Positions 26,270 to 34,875 of a stretch of 64,000 nt of DNA are shown one piece after another; the first letter of the stretch is position 1, and each line of letters starts with the position of its first letter. The notes below the pieces were generated by a model that saw nothing but the letters and a program-made list of their open reading frames with translations, was not told the origin of the DNA and ran no database searches. Location of the stretch: contig NZ_CP046242.1 of assembly GCF_023205095.1 (NCBI RefSeq), positions 3,027,001 to 3,091,000 on the forward strand, given 5' to 3'. The translations under genes and the position numbers were made by a program. Source of the stretch: Bizionia sp. M204. Its GTDB lineage: Bacteria > Bacteroidota > Bacteroidia > Flavobacteriales > Flavobacteriaceae.

Positions 26270-27481
26270 TTATTTTTTTATAATTAAAGCTGAATTTGTT
26301 CCGCCAAATCCAAATGAATTAGACAAAAATACATCAAATTTTTTGTTTAACGTTTTGTTAACTAAATTTAATTTACTTGCAGCTTCATCCGGTTCTTCCA
26401 AATTTATATTGGGTGCAATAAAATCATTTTGCATCATTAAAATAGAATATAAAACTTCACTTGCACCAGCCATCCAGCATTCATGTCCTGTCATGGATTT
26501 AGTTGAACTAACATAGGGTCCGTTTTCACCAAAAACTTCAAGGATAGCTAACGCTTCATTAGCATCGCCAACAGGTGTTGAGGTTGCATGAGCATTAACA
26601 TATTCAATGTCTGATGCTTTAATTTCTGCTTGTTTAATGGCCATTTTCATAGCACGTGCTGGACCATCTACGTTTGGTGTTGAAATATGATCGCCATTGG
26701 AGGAAAACCCATAGCCAATAATTTCGCCATATATAGTAGCTCCGCGTTTTACAGCAGATTCATAGGTTTCTAAAATAAGTGTTGCTGCCCCACCACTTGG
26801 AACTAATCCATCCCGATTTTTATCAAAGGGGCAGGATGCTTTTTTGGGATCACTATTTACAGAAAAAACACCTAATCCATCAAAACTTCCCATGGCAATG
26901 GCATTTATTTCTTGAGCGCCTCCGCAAATAACATAGTCTTGAAGTCCACTTTTTATTAGCTGATATGCCATTCCAATGGAATGAGATCCGCTAGCACAAG
27001 CGGCACTGATTGTAAAATTTATACCTCGTAATTTAAAAATGGTGGATAAATTCATGGTTACAGACGAGTTCATGCTTTGAAAAATAGCACCAGAACCAAC
27101 TAAAGTCGTGTCTTTTTTTTCGCGTATTTTATCAACGGCTTCTACAGTAGATTTTGCTGTGCTATCGTTTCCATATAAAATTCCAACCTCGTTTTTGTCT
27201 AAAAAATCTTGTGTTATTTTCGCATTTTCAAGCGCTTCCAGAGTTGCTATGTAGGCATATTCGCCTTCTTCGCCTAAACTAATTCGCTGTCTGCGCGATA
27301 ATAAATTTTTTAAATTTGGTTGTTTTACCATTCCAGTTAATGGAGAACGGTAGCCAAATTCTAGACGTTCATTGTCAGCTATAATTCCAGATTCACCCTT
27401 ATACAATGATTTTTTTACAGCTTCTAAATTTTCGCCTATGCAGGAATAAATACCCATTCCAGAAATTACAACTCTTCTCAT
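26270..27481 (-). CDS. Beta-ketoacyl-ACP synthase (FabB/FabF type)
   Basis: A 403-residue ketosynthase with Cys162 in TISAACASGSHS, the first His in VNAHATSTPVGD and the second in SMTGHECWMAGAS. The typical HGT is HAT here and Cys follows the second His, both common in FabB. It starts 12 bp downstream of fabG and is followed 10 bp later by an ACP, so the three work together, most likely for the alkyl or aryl chain in the upstream half of the pathway. Confidence 0.9.
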   Translation of the reverse strand: MRRVVISGMGIYSCIGENLEAVKKSLYKGESGIIADNERLEFGYRSPLTGMVKQPNLKNLLSRRQRISLGEEGEYAYIATLEALENAKITQDFLDKNEVGILYGNDSTAKSTVEAVDKIREKKDTTLVGSGAIFQSMNSSVTMNLSTIFKLRGINFTISAACASGSHSIGMAYQLIKSGLQDYVICGGAQEINAIAMGSFDGLGVFSVNSDPKKASCPFDKNRDGLVPSGGAATLILETYESAVKRGATIYGEIIGYGFSSNGDHISTPNVDGPARAMKMAIKQAEIKASDIEYVNAHATSTPVGDANEALAILEVFGENGPYVSSTKSMTGHECWMAGASEVLYSILMMQNDFIAPNINLEEPDEAASKLNLVNKTLNKKFDVFLSNSFGFGGTNSALIIKK

Positions 27482-27493
27482 TTTATAAAACGT

Positions 27494-28225
27494 TTAAGAG
27501 TAAATCCCTCCATTAATATTAATAACTTCACCGGTTATATACGATGCGCGTTTTGATGCTAAAAAGGATACGGCATAAGCTACTTCTTCCGGTTCGCCAA
27601 AACGATTTACAGGAATCATGCCCTTTAATTCTTTTTCATCTAAATTGGCTGTCATATCCGATTTTATAAAACCAGGTGCTACTGCATTTACAGTAATATT
27701 TCGTTTAGCAACTTCTTGAGCCAATGCTTTGGTAGCAGCTACTAAGGCGCCTTTTGCTGCCGAATAATTGGTTTGCCCAGCTGTACCTTTAACACCAGAA
27801 ACTGAAGCGACATTGATTATCCGACCATAGCGATTACGCAACAGTTTTTGAATTAAATGGTTGGTTACATTATAAAATCCGTTTAAGGACGTATTTATCA
27901 CATCTTGCCAATCTTCGGGAGGCATCCACATAAATAAACCATCTTTTGTAATTCCGGCATTGTTAACAATAACTTCAATTATGGCGTCTTTATTTTGTTC
28001 TTGCCATGTATCTAAAGCAGACTTTACTTGATTGGCATCTGTAACATTAAATTGGATTATTTCAGCTGTTTTACCTAGAGACTCAATGTCTGCTTTGGTT
28101 TCCAATGCAGCTGTTTTGTTACTGTTATAATTTATTAAAATATGGTAATCCGAATCTTCTGCAAGTTGTTTGCAAATTGCTTTTCCAATTCCTCGAGAAC
28201 CACCAGTAATTAAAGCACATTTCAT
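27494..28225 (-). CDS. 3-oxoacyl-ACP reductase (FabG type)
   Basis: A 243-residue short-chain dehydrogenase. The cofactor motif is TGGSRGIGKA (about 7-16) with the NNAG motif at about 88; the catalytic Ser is in VASVSG and Tyr/Lys in YSAAKGAL. It would use NADPH to reduce the 3-ketoacyl-ACP in each elongation round. It is the only ketoreductase in the cluster. A 42-bp gap separates it from the WG-repeat gene. Confidence 0.9.
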   Translation of the reverse strand: MKCALITGGSRGIGKAICKQLAEDSDYHILINYNSNKTAALETKADIESLGKTAEIIQFNVTDANQVKSALDTWQEQNKDAIIEVIVNNAGITKDGLFMWMPPEDWQDVINTSLNGFYNVTNHLIQKLLRNRYGRIINVASVSGVKGTAGQTNYSAAKGALVAATKALAQEVAKRNITVNAVAPGFIKSDMTANLDEKELKGMIPVNRFGEPEEVAYAVSFLASKRASYITGEVININGGIYS

Positions 28226-28267
28226 GTATTTGTATTTTTCAGGCTATTGTTAGTTTGTGTTTTCAAA

Positions 28268-29395
28268 CTAGTAAAATAATTCTAAATTTTCGAACCATAA
28301 GTTATTTAACGGCTCGCCTTTTGTTGTTAGGTATGTCCAAGATTTTTTCTTTTTAACACGAGCAAGACCATCAATAAAGCCTTTTGGGTTGTTTTTTGAA
28401 AAAATTGAAAACCCACCAGCTGTAATTTCATAGTCTTCAGGAATTACTAAATCCCCTTTTTTATTGATAAAACCCCATTCTTTACCTGTTGTAACAGGCG
28501 CTAAACCACTTGCGCTAAAAATTTCAGCATCTTTATATTGAAGCGGAATAATAATCTCGCCAGAGGTGTTAATATATCCCCATTTTTTACCTTCGTTAAC
28601 GGGGGCTAGTCCATTTGAGAACGCACGCGCTTTATCAAATTTTGGCTCTATAATCCATTCTCCTTTTGTGTTAATGAAACCTATTTTGCCATCCTTTTTT
28701 GCATAGGTGTTTTCTTTATTATTTGAAAAATCCCAAATTTTTTCAGCTCCAGACACTTCTTTAAACTCACCATTGATAATCAGTCCGTAGCGTTCACCAA
28801 TATTAGCTACAATTTGTCCGTTGTATGCGTTGCTAATACCATCATATTCTGTTTTAACCACATATTTTCCGGTAGCATCAATTAGCCCCCATTTATCATT
28901 TTCTAATACTTTGGCGGAACCATTTTCAAAATTAAAAGCTTTGGTGAATTTTGGTTCTACGACTATTTCTCCTTTGGTATTTATAAATCCAACACCAGAT
29001 TCTTTTCTGAAAATAGCATACCCATTTTCGAAATCGTAAACCTTATCAGTAGAAACGTCTTGTAAAACTTGTTCGCCTTTTTTGTTGATGTACATCCAGT
29101 TTTTATCTTTTAAAACAACGGCTATTCCAGAGTTGAACGCTTTAGTTTTGTCAAATTGTGGTTGGATAACCCATTCTCCTTTTCGATTAATAAAACCCCA
29201 AGTTTTTTTATCTAAAGAGGCTTCGGCTAAATCATCAGAAAAGTTTTTTGCTACTTTAAATTGGGGCTTAATTTGCCAAGTTCCAGTTTTTGTAATATAA
29301 CCAAAGTCGCCTTTTTCATTAGCTAATGCTAATTGTTGAGCATGACTAAAAATACCTAAAAAAAGTAGGCCGATAACGAGTGCTGTTGTTTTCAT
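28268..29395 (-). CDS. WG-repeat (KWG Leptospira) exported protein
   Basis: A 375-residue protein with a signal peptide (KTTALVIGLLFLGIFSHAQ) followed by about nine tandem repeats of the type WGFINKKGEWVIQPQFDKAxxFxxGLAxV (about residues 28-345). WG repeats form a beta-structured scaffold of unknown binding function. It is between the ammonia-lyase and fabG, apparently in the same transcript, so it may be a periplasmic part of pigment transport. Its role is unknown. Confidence 0.85.
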   Translation of the reverse strand: MKTTALVIGLLFLGIFSHAQQLALANEKGDFGYITKTGTWQIKPQFKVAKNFSDDLAEASLDKKTWGFINRKGEWVIQPQFDKTKAFNSGIAVVLKDKNWMYINKKGEQVLQDVSTDKVYDFENGYAIFRKESGVGFINTKGEIVVEPKFTKAFNFENGSAKVLENDKWGLIDATGKYVVKTEYDGISNAYNGQIVANIGERYGLIINGEFKEVSGAEKIWDFSNNKENTYAKKDGKIGFINTKGEWIIEPKFDKARAFSNGLAPVNEGKKWGYINTSGEIIIPLQYKDAEIFSASGLAPVTTGKEWGFINKKGDLVIPEDYEITAGGFSIFSKNNPKGFIDGLARVKKKKSWTYLTTKGEPLNNLWFENLELFY

Positions 29396-29497
29396 GTCTT
29401 TGTTTTTAATGATTTTTAAATGTCACATGTTATTTGCTGTTAGTCTTTTTTTGAGACAATGCGGCTTTTAACATGCTCGTTTTATAATAAAATTGCT

Positions 29498-31024
29498 TTA
29501 TGTTTTATTATTAGTGATAAAATCTTTGACAAGGTTAACATACGGATACATAATAACGTCTTCTTTAAAAACAGGGACTAGCTCACGAATGGCTTCATAC
29601 ATCTTTCTGGTTTTTGAGGAAATACTATCTTGAACCTCAAGAAACTCTATGGCTTGAACAATGGTTATCAGCTCAATAGCAATTACTTCGTAGGCGTTTT
29701 CAATAACTTTTTTAGTAATTAAAGCTGAATTGGTTCCCATACTAACAATGTCCTGATTGTCATTATTATTTGGAATACTATGAACATACATGGGGTTTGA
29801 TAGCATTTGGTTTTCGGCAGTCGTAGATGTAGCCGTAAACTGAACCCCTTGCATTCCAAAATTTAAACCAAGCTTACCTAAATTTACAAAAGGCGGAAGC
29901 ATATCATTTAGTCTTGCATTTAAAAGGTAATTTAACTGACGTTCAGATAACATGCTCATTTTAGCTACCACAATTTTAAGCTTATCCATTTCTAAGGATA
30001 CATAATCGCCATGAAAATTTCCGCCGTGATACACATGTTTCTTTTCAACATCTACAATGGGATTATCGTTTGCTGAATTTACTTCTTCTATTAAAATATT
30101 TTCAACTGAATTAAGTGTGTCTAAAACTGGACCTAGAATTTGTGGTACACAACGTAGCGAATAATATTCTTGCACTTTTTCCTTAAACACCGAAACATCG
30201 GCATTTTTACTGTATAAATGATGCTCTCTTTTTCGTGTTAGTTTGCTGTCCTGTAAATGCTCTCGCATACTTTCAGCAATTTGCCGTTGTCCAACATGTC
30301 GTTTAGATTGGTTTAACTCAAATGATAAATGATCGTCATAAGCTTTTACTATTTCATTTATAGCAGCCGAACTACTAGTCATCCACCCTAATAATTGACG
30401 TGAATAAAGCGTGTTTACAATACCAATACCTGTCATAACAGAGGTTCCGTTCATTAAGGCTAAGCCTTCACGCAACTCGACAGAAATAGGTTTTAAATTT
30501 TCACTTTTAAAAACATCTTTTGTGTCTTTGCGTTCGCCTTTGTAAAACACTTCACCTTCTCCAATTAAAACCAGTGCTAAATGTGCTAATTGTACTAAAT
30601 CTCCACTAGCACCAACACCACCATGTTCATAAATTAATGGTGTAATATTACGGTTTATTAATTCTGCCATGAGTTTTATAACCGAAACATGAACTCCAGA
30701 ATGTCCTAATGATAAGGTGTTTAAACGGGCAAGCATAGCTGCTTTTACGTACATAGGAGCAATAGGCTGTCCAGTTCCTGACGCATGACTGCGAATTAAA
30801 TTATATTGTAATTGAATACGCTCTGAATCTTCAATTTTATATTGTGCCATAGGTCCAAAACCTGTATTGACACCATATATGACTTTGTTTTCGGAAAACT
30901 CTTTTAAAAAATTGAAGCTATTTTCTACTGTTTCCAGAACTGCTTTGTCTATTTGAATAGGTTCATTTTTAAAAATTACTTTATAAAAATCCTCTATTCC
31001 TAATTTTCCTTTAAATTCAAGCAT
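29498..31024 (-). CDS. Aromatic amino acid ammonia-lyase (tyrosine/histidine type)
   Basis: A 508-residue lyase of the HAL/TAL/PAL family. The self-forming MIO cofactor arises from Ala139-Ser140-Gly141 in GGVGASGDLVQL; the catalytic Tyr is in YGVNTGFG (about 50). The selectivity loop reads LQYNLIRSHASGTG. I recall the Flavobacterium johnsoniae tyrosine ammonia-lyase, also in a flexirubin cluster, as very similar (LQYNLIRSHSSGTG), so tyrosine is the likely substrate, giving 4-coumarate as the pigment starter. No hut genes are nearby. It is the first gene of the operon; a -7 element lies about 70 bp upstream. Confidence 0.88.
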   Translation of the reverse strand: MLEFKGKLGIEDFYKVIFKNEPIQIDKAVLETVENSFNFLKEFSENKVIYGVNTGFGPMAQYKIEDSERIQLQYNLIRSHASGTGQPIAPMYVKAAMLARLNTLSLGHSGVHVSVIKLMAELINRNITPLIYEHGGVGASGDLVQLAHLALVLIGEGEVFYKGERKDTKDVFKSENLKPISVELREGLALMNGTSVMTGIGIVNTLYSRQLLGWMTSSSAAINEIVKAYDDHLSFELNQSKRHVGQRQIAESMREHLQDSKLTRKREHHLYSKNADVSVFKEKVQEYYSLRCVPQILGPVLDTLNSVENILIEEVNSANDNPIVDVEKKHVYHGGNFHGDYVSLEMDKLKIVVAKMSMLSERQLNYLLNARLNDMLPPFVNLGKLGLNFGMQGVQFTATSTTAENQMLSNPMYVHSIPNNNDNQDIVSMGTNSALITKKVIENAYEVIAIELITIVQAIEFLEVQDSISSKTRKMYEAIRELVPVFKEDVIMYPYVNLVKDFITNNKT

Positions 31025-31048
31025 CTATGATATAATGTTTTTTTTCGA

Positions 31049-31056
31049 TAAATTTG
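31049..31056 (+). promoter_or_regulatory. -7 promoter element for the flavoprotein gene
   Basis: TAAATTTG fits the Bacteroidota -7 consensus TAnnTTTG and lies 70 bp upstream of the start at 31127. No good -33 TTG was seen, so it may need an activator or be weak. It faces a matching element on the opposite strand. Confidence 0.45.
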
Positions 31057-31067
31057 TATAAATAATT

Positions 31068-31081
31068 ACTACTAAAGTAGT
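31068..31081. promoter_or_regulatory. Palindrome between two divergent promoters (candidate operator)
   Basis: ACTACT-AA-AGTAGT is a perfect 6-bp inverted repeat around an AA spacer. It sits 11 bp downstream of the plus-strand -7 element and 12 bp downstream of the minus-strand one, so it would cover the start of both transcripts. A third half site, ACTACT, lies at 31121-31126 just before the ATG. This placement is that of a repressor operator. No regulator gene for it is evident in the window. Confidence 0.45.
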
Positions 31082-31093
31082 TATTTTGGATTG

Positions 31094-31101
31094 CAAATTT
31101 A
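31094..31101 (-). promoter_or_regulatory. -7 promoter element for the pigment operon
   Basis: On the minus strand TAAATTTG matches TAnnTTTG, about 70 bp upstream of the ammonia-lyase ATG at 31024. It is the best candidate promoter for the long minus-strand string. No clear -33 TTG at the usual spacing. Confidence 0.45.
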
Positions 31102-31126
31102 TAATAATTAATGAATTAATACTACT

Positions 31127-32383
31127 ATGGGAACAAGTGATATGAAAGTAGATGTTTTAGTTATTGGTGCAGGACCTTCCGGTTGTGTGGCTTCAGCTTA
31201 TTTACATCAGCAAGGATTGAATGTGAAAGTAGTAGAAAAAACAACATTTCCAAGGTTTGTTATAGGGGAAAGTTTACTGCCAAGATGTATGGAGCATTTT
31301 GAAGAAGTAGGCTTGCTAAAAGCTTTAAAAGCGGCGAATTTTGAAATAAAACGCGGTGCTCGATTTTTACGAGATGACATTGTTTGTAATTTTGATTTTA
31401 GTGATAAACACTCTGAAGGATGGGATTGGACTTGGCAAGTGCCACGAGCGGAATTTGATACTATTTTAGCTAAAGAAGTTGAAAAAATGGGTGTTACTAT
31501 TTCATTTGAACATGAAGTTGTAGCGGTTGACATTGCGGATAACGGCACATCTACCACAACTATTCATGATGCCGATGGAAATCCATATCAAGTAGAGGCT
31601 AAATTTATTGTAGATTCTAGTGGATACGGTCGGGTTTTACCACGATTGTTAGATTTAGATAAACCATCCAGTATTCCAGAGCATTCTTCAATTTTCGGTC
31701 ATGTTAAGGATGTAAATAGACCAGAAGGCGAAGAAGGGACTTTAATTACTTTTGATGTTCTAGATAAAGACACCTGGTTTTGGGTGATTCCGTTTTCCAA
31801 TGGGGATACAAGTTTAGGCTTTGTTGGAAAAAATGAATTTATAGATTCATTTGAAGGTGACACCTCCGAGCGTTTAAAAACCATGTTCAAACAATCTGAT
31901 TACTATTATGAGCGTTTTAAAGATGCACCATTATTATTTGAGCCAAAAAGTATTAGAAACTACTCCAAAGCGGTTACAAAATTTTATGGTAATGGATTTG
32001 TGTTAACTGGAAATAGTGCGGAATTTTTAGACCCTGTGTTTTCTTCTGGTGTTACGTTTGCTACAGAATCAGCTTTAAAATCTGCCAAATTAATTAGTAA
32101 GCAATTAAAAGGTGAACCAGTTGATTGGGAAGAAGACTATGCTAATTATATTAAATCTGGTGTGGATGTTTTTGCCACTTATGTGAAAGAATGGTATACG
32201 GGAAATTTACAAACCCTATTTTTCCACAGACCTGAAAATCCTGAAGTAAAACGACAAATTTGTGCTGTTTTAGCAGGCTATGTTTGGGATAAAACAAATC
32301 CGTTTGTTACTAAACACAACCGAATAGTAAAAACATTAGCGCATTTAATTAATATGGAAAATGAAAAAAGCGCTTCTGTTTAG
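31127..32383 (+). CDS. FAD-dependent halogenase/monooxygenase-like protein
   Basis: A 418-residue flavoprotein of the tryptophan-halogenase / geranylgeranyl-reductase-like group: VIGAGPSGCVAS (about 13-24) for FAD, FPRFVIGESLLPRC (41-54), GWDWTWQVPRAEFD (about 98-111, close to the WxWxIP halogenase motif) and a second WFWVIP at about 205. Lys75 in KRGARF lies roughly where FAD halogenases have their catalytic Lys, but I could not align it properly. Chlorinated flexirubins are known, so it could chlorinate or hydroxylate the aryl ring. It is divergent from the operon across a shared control region. MKVDV at 31142 is an alternative start. Confidence 0.8.
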   Translation: MGTSDMKVDVLVIGAGPSGCVASAYLHQQGLNVKVVEKTTFPRFVIGESLLPRCMEHFEEVGLLKALKAANFEIKRGARFLRDDIVCNFDFSDKHSEGWDWTWQVPRAEFDTILAKEVEKMGVTISFEHEVVAVDIADNGTSTTTIHDADGNPYQVEAKFIVDSSGYGRVLPRLLDLDKPSSIPEHSSIFGHVKDVNRPEGEEGTLITFDVLDKDTWFWVIPFSNGDTSLGFVGKNEFIDSFEGDTSERLKTMFKQSDYYYERFKDAPLLFEPKSIRNYSKAVTKFYGNGFVLTGNSAEFLDPVFSSGVTFATESALKSAKLISKQLKGEPVDWEEDYANYIKSGVDVFATYVKEWYTGNLQTLFFHRPENPEVKRQICAVLAGYVWDKTNPFVTKHNRIVKTLAHLINMENEKSASV

Positions 32384-32394
32384 AAACGCTTTTT
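32364..32394 (+). terminator. Intrinsic terminator overlapping the end of the flavoprotein gene
   Basis: AAAAAGCG-c-TTCT-GTTT-AGAA-a-CGCTTTTT folds into a hairpin with a T-run. Its loop contains the TAG stop codon, so the last codons of the gene are part of the stem. Confidence 0.65.
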
Positions 32395-32407
32395 AAGGTG
32401 TTTTAGT

Positions 32408-32427
32408 GGTTAGGATAAATCCTAACC
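32408..32427. terminator. 20-bp palindrome between convergent genes
   Basis: GGTTAGGAT-AA-ATCCTAACC is a perfect 9-bp stem with a 2-base spacer, followed by TTTT on the plus strand. It lies between the flavoprotein gene and the convergent gene ending at 32434. It is a second, backup or bidirectional, terminator. Confidence 0.6.
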
Positions 32428-32433
32428 TTTTAA

Positions 32434-33036
32434 TTATTTTGTGTTTTTGTACATGTGTTTTGTTAATTCTCTAGCAAATATAATATAGGCATCTGCAATA
32501 CGTTGTCCCGAATTAAAATCGAAACCACCATTTCCTTGGCCTTGGATTTTCGTATAATCTGCAGAGAAAATAATGTTTTCTGGACTGTCGTTTTTATAAA
32601 CACTTAAAGTAACTTCAATTTTAGAGTTATGTCTAACTACGCCAACATTGTAACCAGGATAAATCATGGTTGTGTGTATTTTCATGGTGTATTCAGCACT
32701 TTCTAAATCTTTGTCAACTTTTACTGAATTATCTTTGTAACGATCATTAAAAGTTTCAATAAACCGTGGCTCATAAAATTCTTCGCGATCTGAAAGCCAA
32801 GACTCTTTAAACTTTTCTCCTGAACCTGGCTCTTTTTCTTCTCTTTTGGCCATTTTGTCTTTTAGAAATTCTTCTTCCGAATCGAATTTTGGAATTTCTA
32901 AATTGGAATAATCAAAGACCACATTGTATTCTGTGATGCCTTTTAAATCGGACCAATCGCCTTTAGTGACTTTCGCTTTTTGTGAAAAAACTAAAGAGGA
33001 TGAAACAAGAAATGCAATTAATAGTAATTTATTCAT
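32434..33036 (-). CDS. Secreted protein of unknown function
   Basis: A 200-residue protein with signal peptide MNKLLLIAFLVSSSLVFSQ. The body is acidic and Lys/Glu-rich in the middle (about 50-85), then a beta-rich segment (YTMKIHTTMIYPGYNVGVVRHNSKIEVTLSVY). The end (GQRIADAYIIFARELTKHM) resembles lipoproteins and secreted proteins that report envelope content (DUF4410-like pattern), but I do not recognise a named family. It stands alone, convergent with the flavoprotein gene. Confidence 0.6.
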   Translation of the reverse strand: MNKLLLIAFLVSSSLVFSQKAKVTKGDWSDLKGITEYNVVFDYSNLEIPKFDSEEEFLKDKMAKREEKEPGSGEKFKESWLSDREEFYEPRFIETFNDRYKDNSVKVDKDLESAEYTMKIHTTMIYPGYNVGVVRHNSKIEVTLSVYKNDSPENIIFSADYTKIQGQGNGGFDFNSGQRIADAYIIFARELTKHMYKNTK

Positions 33037-33152
33037 AATGATTAATTTATGTGTTAGTTATGCGGCTAAAATAGCAAAACTTCAACATAAAAAGTATACG
33101 ATGAAATACGTATTTTTAGTAATGGGAATAAATAGGAGGTTACAATCTTAAT

Positions 33153-34106
33153 TTAGGACTTAACTTTCTCTGCTAAATTAGCAAGCATGTCTTTGGTAAT
33201 ATCATCTAAAGAAAACTGGTGTTCCCAGTTCCAATCCTTACGTGCATGGCTATCATCAATAGTGTTTGGCCATGAATCAGCAATTTCTTGACGAAAATCT
33301 GGATTATATTCTATGGTAAAACCACTCAATTCTTTTTTAATAGAGTGCACCATGTCTTTAGGTGTGAAACTAATAGCAGCCAAGTTATATGATGAACGAA
33401 TATGAATATGGCTAGCAGGTGCTTCCATAATTTGGATGGTTGCCTTAATGGCATCCTCCATATACATCATAGGAAGTTCTGTATTTTCGGAGAGGAAGCA
33501 ATTGAAATGATTGTCCGCAAGGGCTTTGTGATAAATATCTACGGCATAATCTGTTGTTCCGCCTCCAGGTAGTGTTTTCCAGCTAATAATTCCCGGATAG
33601 CGAATACTTCTAACATCTACGCCATATTTATTAAAGTAATATTCGCACCAACGTTCTCCCACCTGTTTGGTAATGCCATATACCGTTGAAGGCTCCATAA
33701 TGGTATACTGTGGTGTTTCTTTTTTAGGTGTAGTAGGTCCAAAAACAGCAATACTGGAGGGCCAGAATATTTTTTTTATTTGTCCGTTTTTAGCTAAATC
33801 TAACACGTTAAATAGTGTGCTCATGTTTAAATCCCATGCTTTCATTGGGAATTTTTCGCCAGTAGCACTTAACATGGCAGCCATAAGGTACACCGTGTTT
33901 ATTTCATATTTTTCAATACAAACTTTGAGGCTCGTTGAATCTTGAGCGTCTAAAATTTCAAAAATACCAGAGTTAACAATATCTAAATTTCCATAGCTTA
34001 TATCGCTAGCAATTACGTTATCATGCCCATGAATTTCTCGTAATTTGTAGGTTAGCTCTGAGCCTATTTGCCCACAAGCTCCAATAATTAAAACTTTAGA
34101 TTTCAT
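33153..34106 (-). CDS. SDR-type L-threonine dehydrogenase-like NAD epimerase family protein
   Basis: A 317-residue extended SDR. The cofactor motif is IGACGQIGSEL (about 6-16); the active-site Tyr/Lys are in STVYGITKQVGERW. The sequence matches the epimerase-like L-threonine 3-dehydrogenases known from Flavobacterium and Cytophaga relatives, which convert threonine to 2-amino-3-ketobutyrate. The start is set at ATG 34106 (MKSKVLI); an upstream ATG at 34142 would add 12 unlikely residues. Confidence 0.8.
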   Translation of the reverse strand: MKSKVLIIGACGQIGSELTYKLREIHGHDNVIASDISYGNLDIVNSGIFEILDAQDSTSLKVCIEKYEINTVYLMAAMLSATGEKFPMKAWDLNMSTLFNVLDLAKNGQIKKIFWPSSIAVFGPTTPKKETPQYTIMEPSTVYGITKQVGERWCEYYFNKYGVDVRSIRYPGIISWKTLPGGGTTDYAVDIYHKALADNHFNCFLSENTELPMMYMEDAIKATIQIMEAPASHIHIRSSYNLAAISFTPKDMVHSIKKELSGFTIEYNPDFRQEIADSWPNTIDDSHARKDWNWEHQFSLDDITKDMLANLAEKVKS

Positions 34107-34233
34107 TAAGTAGTTTTTTAAAAAATCACTCAAAAATAACAAGAATTTACTGATGAAATGATAAATTTAACTTAAAATAATGTCTAGAAAATAAAGTATT
34201 ATTATAATTGATAGCTAAAACCCACGAATACAA

Positions 34234-34241
34234 TATATTTG
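34234..34241 (+). promoter_or_regulatory. -7 promoter element
   Basis: TATATTTG matches TAnnTTTG and lies 22 bp before the lipoprotein start at 34263. A TTG at 34208-34210, 23 bp upstream, may be the -33 element, though the spacing is long. Confidence 0.4.
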
Positions 34242-34262
34242 TAATTCGAGTTATAAAAAAAT

Positions 34263-34775
34263 ATGAGGAACATTGGTTTAATACTTGTTTTGTGCTTTTT
34301 TTCTTGTCAGAATACAGATTCTGAAACAAGTCAGCTGTCTAATGAAAAAGCTATCAGTGAATTAGTAACAAAAGCGGATGTAGAAGCTTTAAAATACACG
34401 GATTATATTGCTGATCCTAAAGTGGAAAAAGCCATTAGCGCTTGGACGAAATATGATGAGTTAAGTAACGTTATCTTAGATGTGAAATCTGGAAATTTGT
34501 CATTTTTTAAAGCCAACCAACAAATTGTAGCAACTTTAAATAATGAGCTAAAGTCTACGATTCCAGATGCTATAGCGTCACCACTAATTCTCTCACGTGT
34601 GATAGCTGTGGAAACTAAAATGTTCAAATTGGAAGGTGTTATTAATTTATCGGCGCCAACTAAAGAAGCTATTTTAGAAACCGTAAAAGAATTATTAGTT
34701 GCTTTTTCAAATTTAAATCTTCAAATGAATAAGCAGATAGAAAAAGAATCGCAACGCATTCAGAAACCCTATTAG
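34263..34775 (+). CDS. Small lipoprotein of unknown function
   Basis: A 170-residue lipoprotein with lipobox VLCFFSCQ (Cys15). The remainder is a helical bundle (KADVEALKYTDYIADPKVEKAISAWTKYDELSNVIL..., then ETVKELLVAFSNLNLQMNKQ) and no catalytic motif. Similar small lipoproteins occur in marine Flavobacteriaceae. It is upstream of the M13 peptidase gene but is separated from it by its own leader. Confidence 0.6.
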   Translation: MRNIGLILVLCFFSCQNTDSETSQLSNEKAISELVTKADVEALKYTDYIADPKVEKAISAWTKYDELSNVILDVKSGNLSFFKANQQIVATLNNELKSTIPDAIASPLILSRVIAVETKMFKLEGVINLSAPTKEAILETVKELLVAFSNLNLQMNKQIEKESQRIQKPY

Positions 34776-34808
34776 CTCTAGTCTTATTTTATTAATATTT
34801 TGTTAATA

Positions 34809-34816
34809 TATGTTTG
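34809..34816 (+). promoter_or_regulatory. -7 promoter element for the M13 peptidase
   Basis: TATGTTTG matches TAnnTTTG, 59 bp upstream of the peptidase start at 34876. No clear -33 partner. Confidence 0.35.
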
Positions 34817-34875
34817 TTTACAAACAACAAAATCAAATAGTAGTAAATTGGTACATTAAAATAAACACAAAACTT

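Noticed and set aside
29498-31024. Histidine ammonia-lyase for histidine breakdown
   Set aside because: No hutU, hutI or hutG nearby, and the position in the pigment operon plus the selectivity loop favour a tyrosine substrate.
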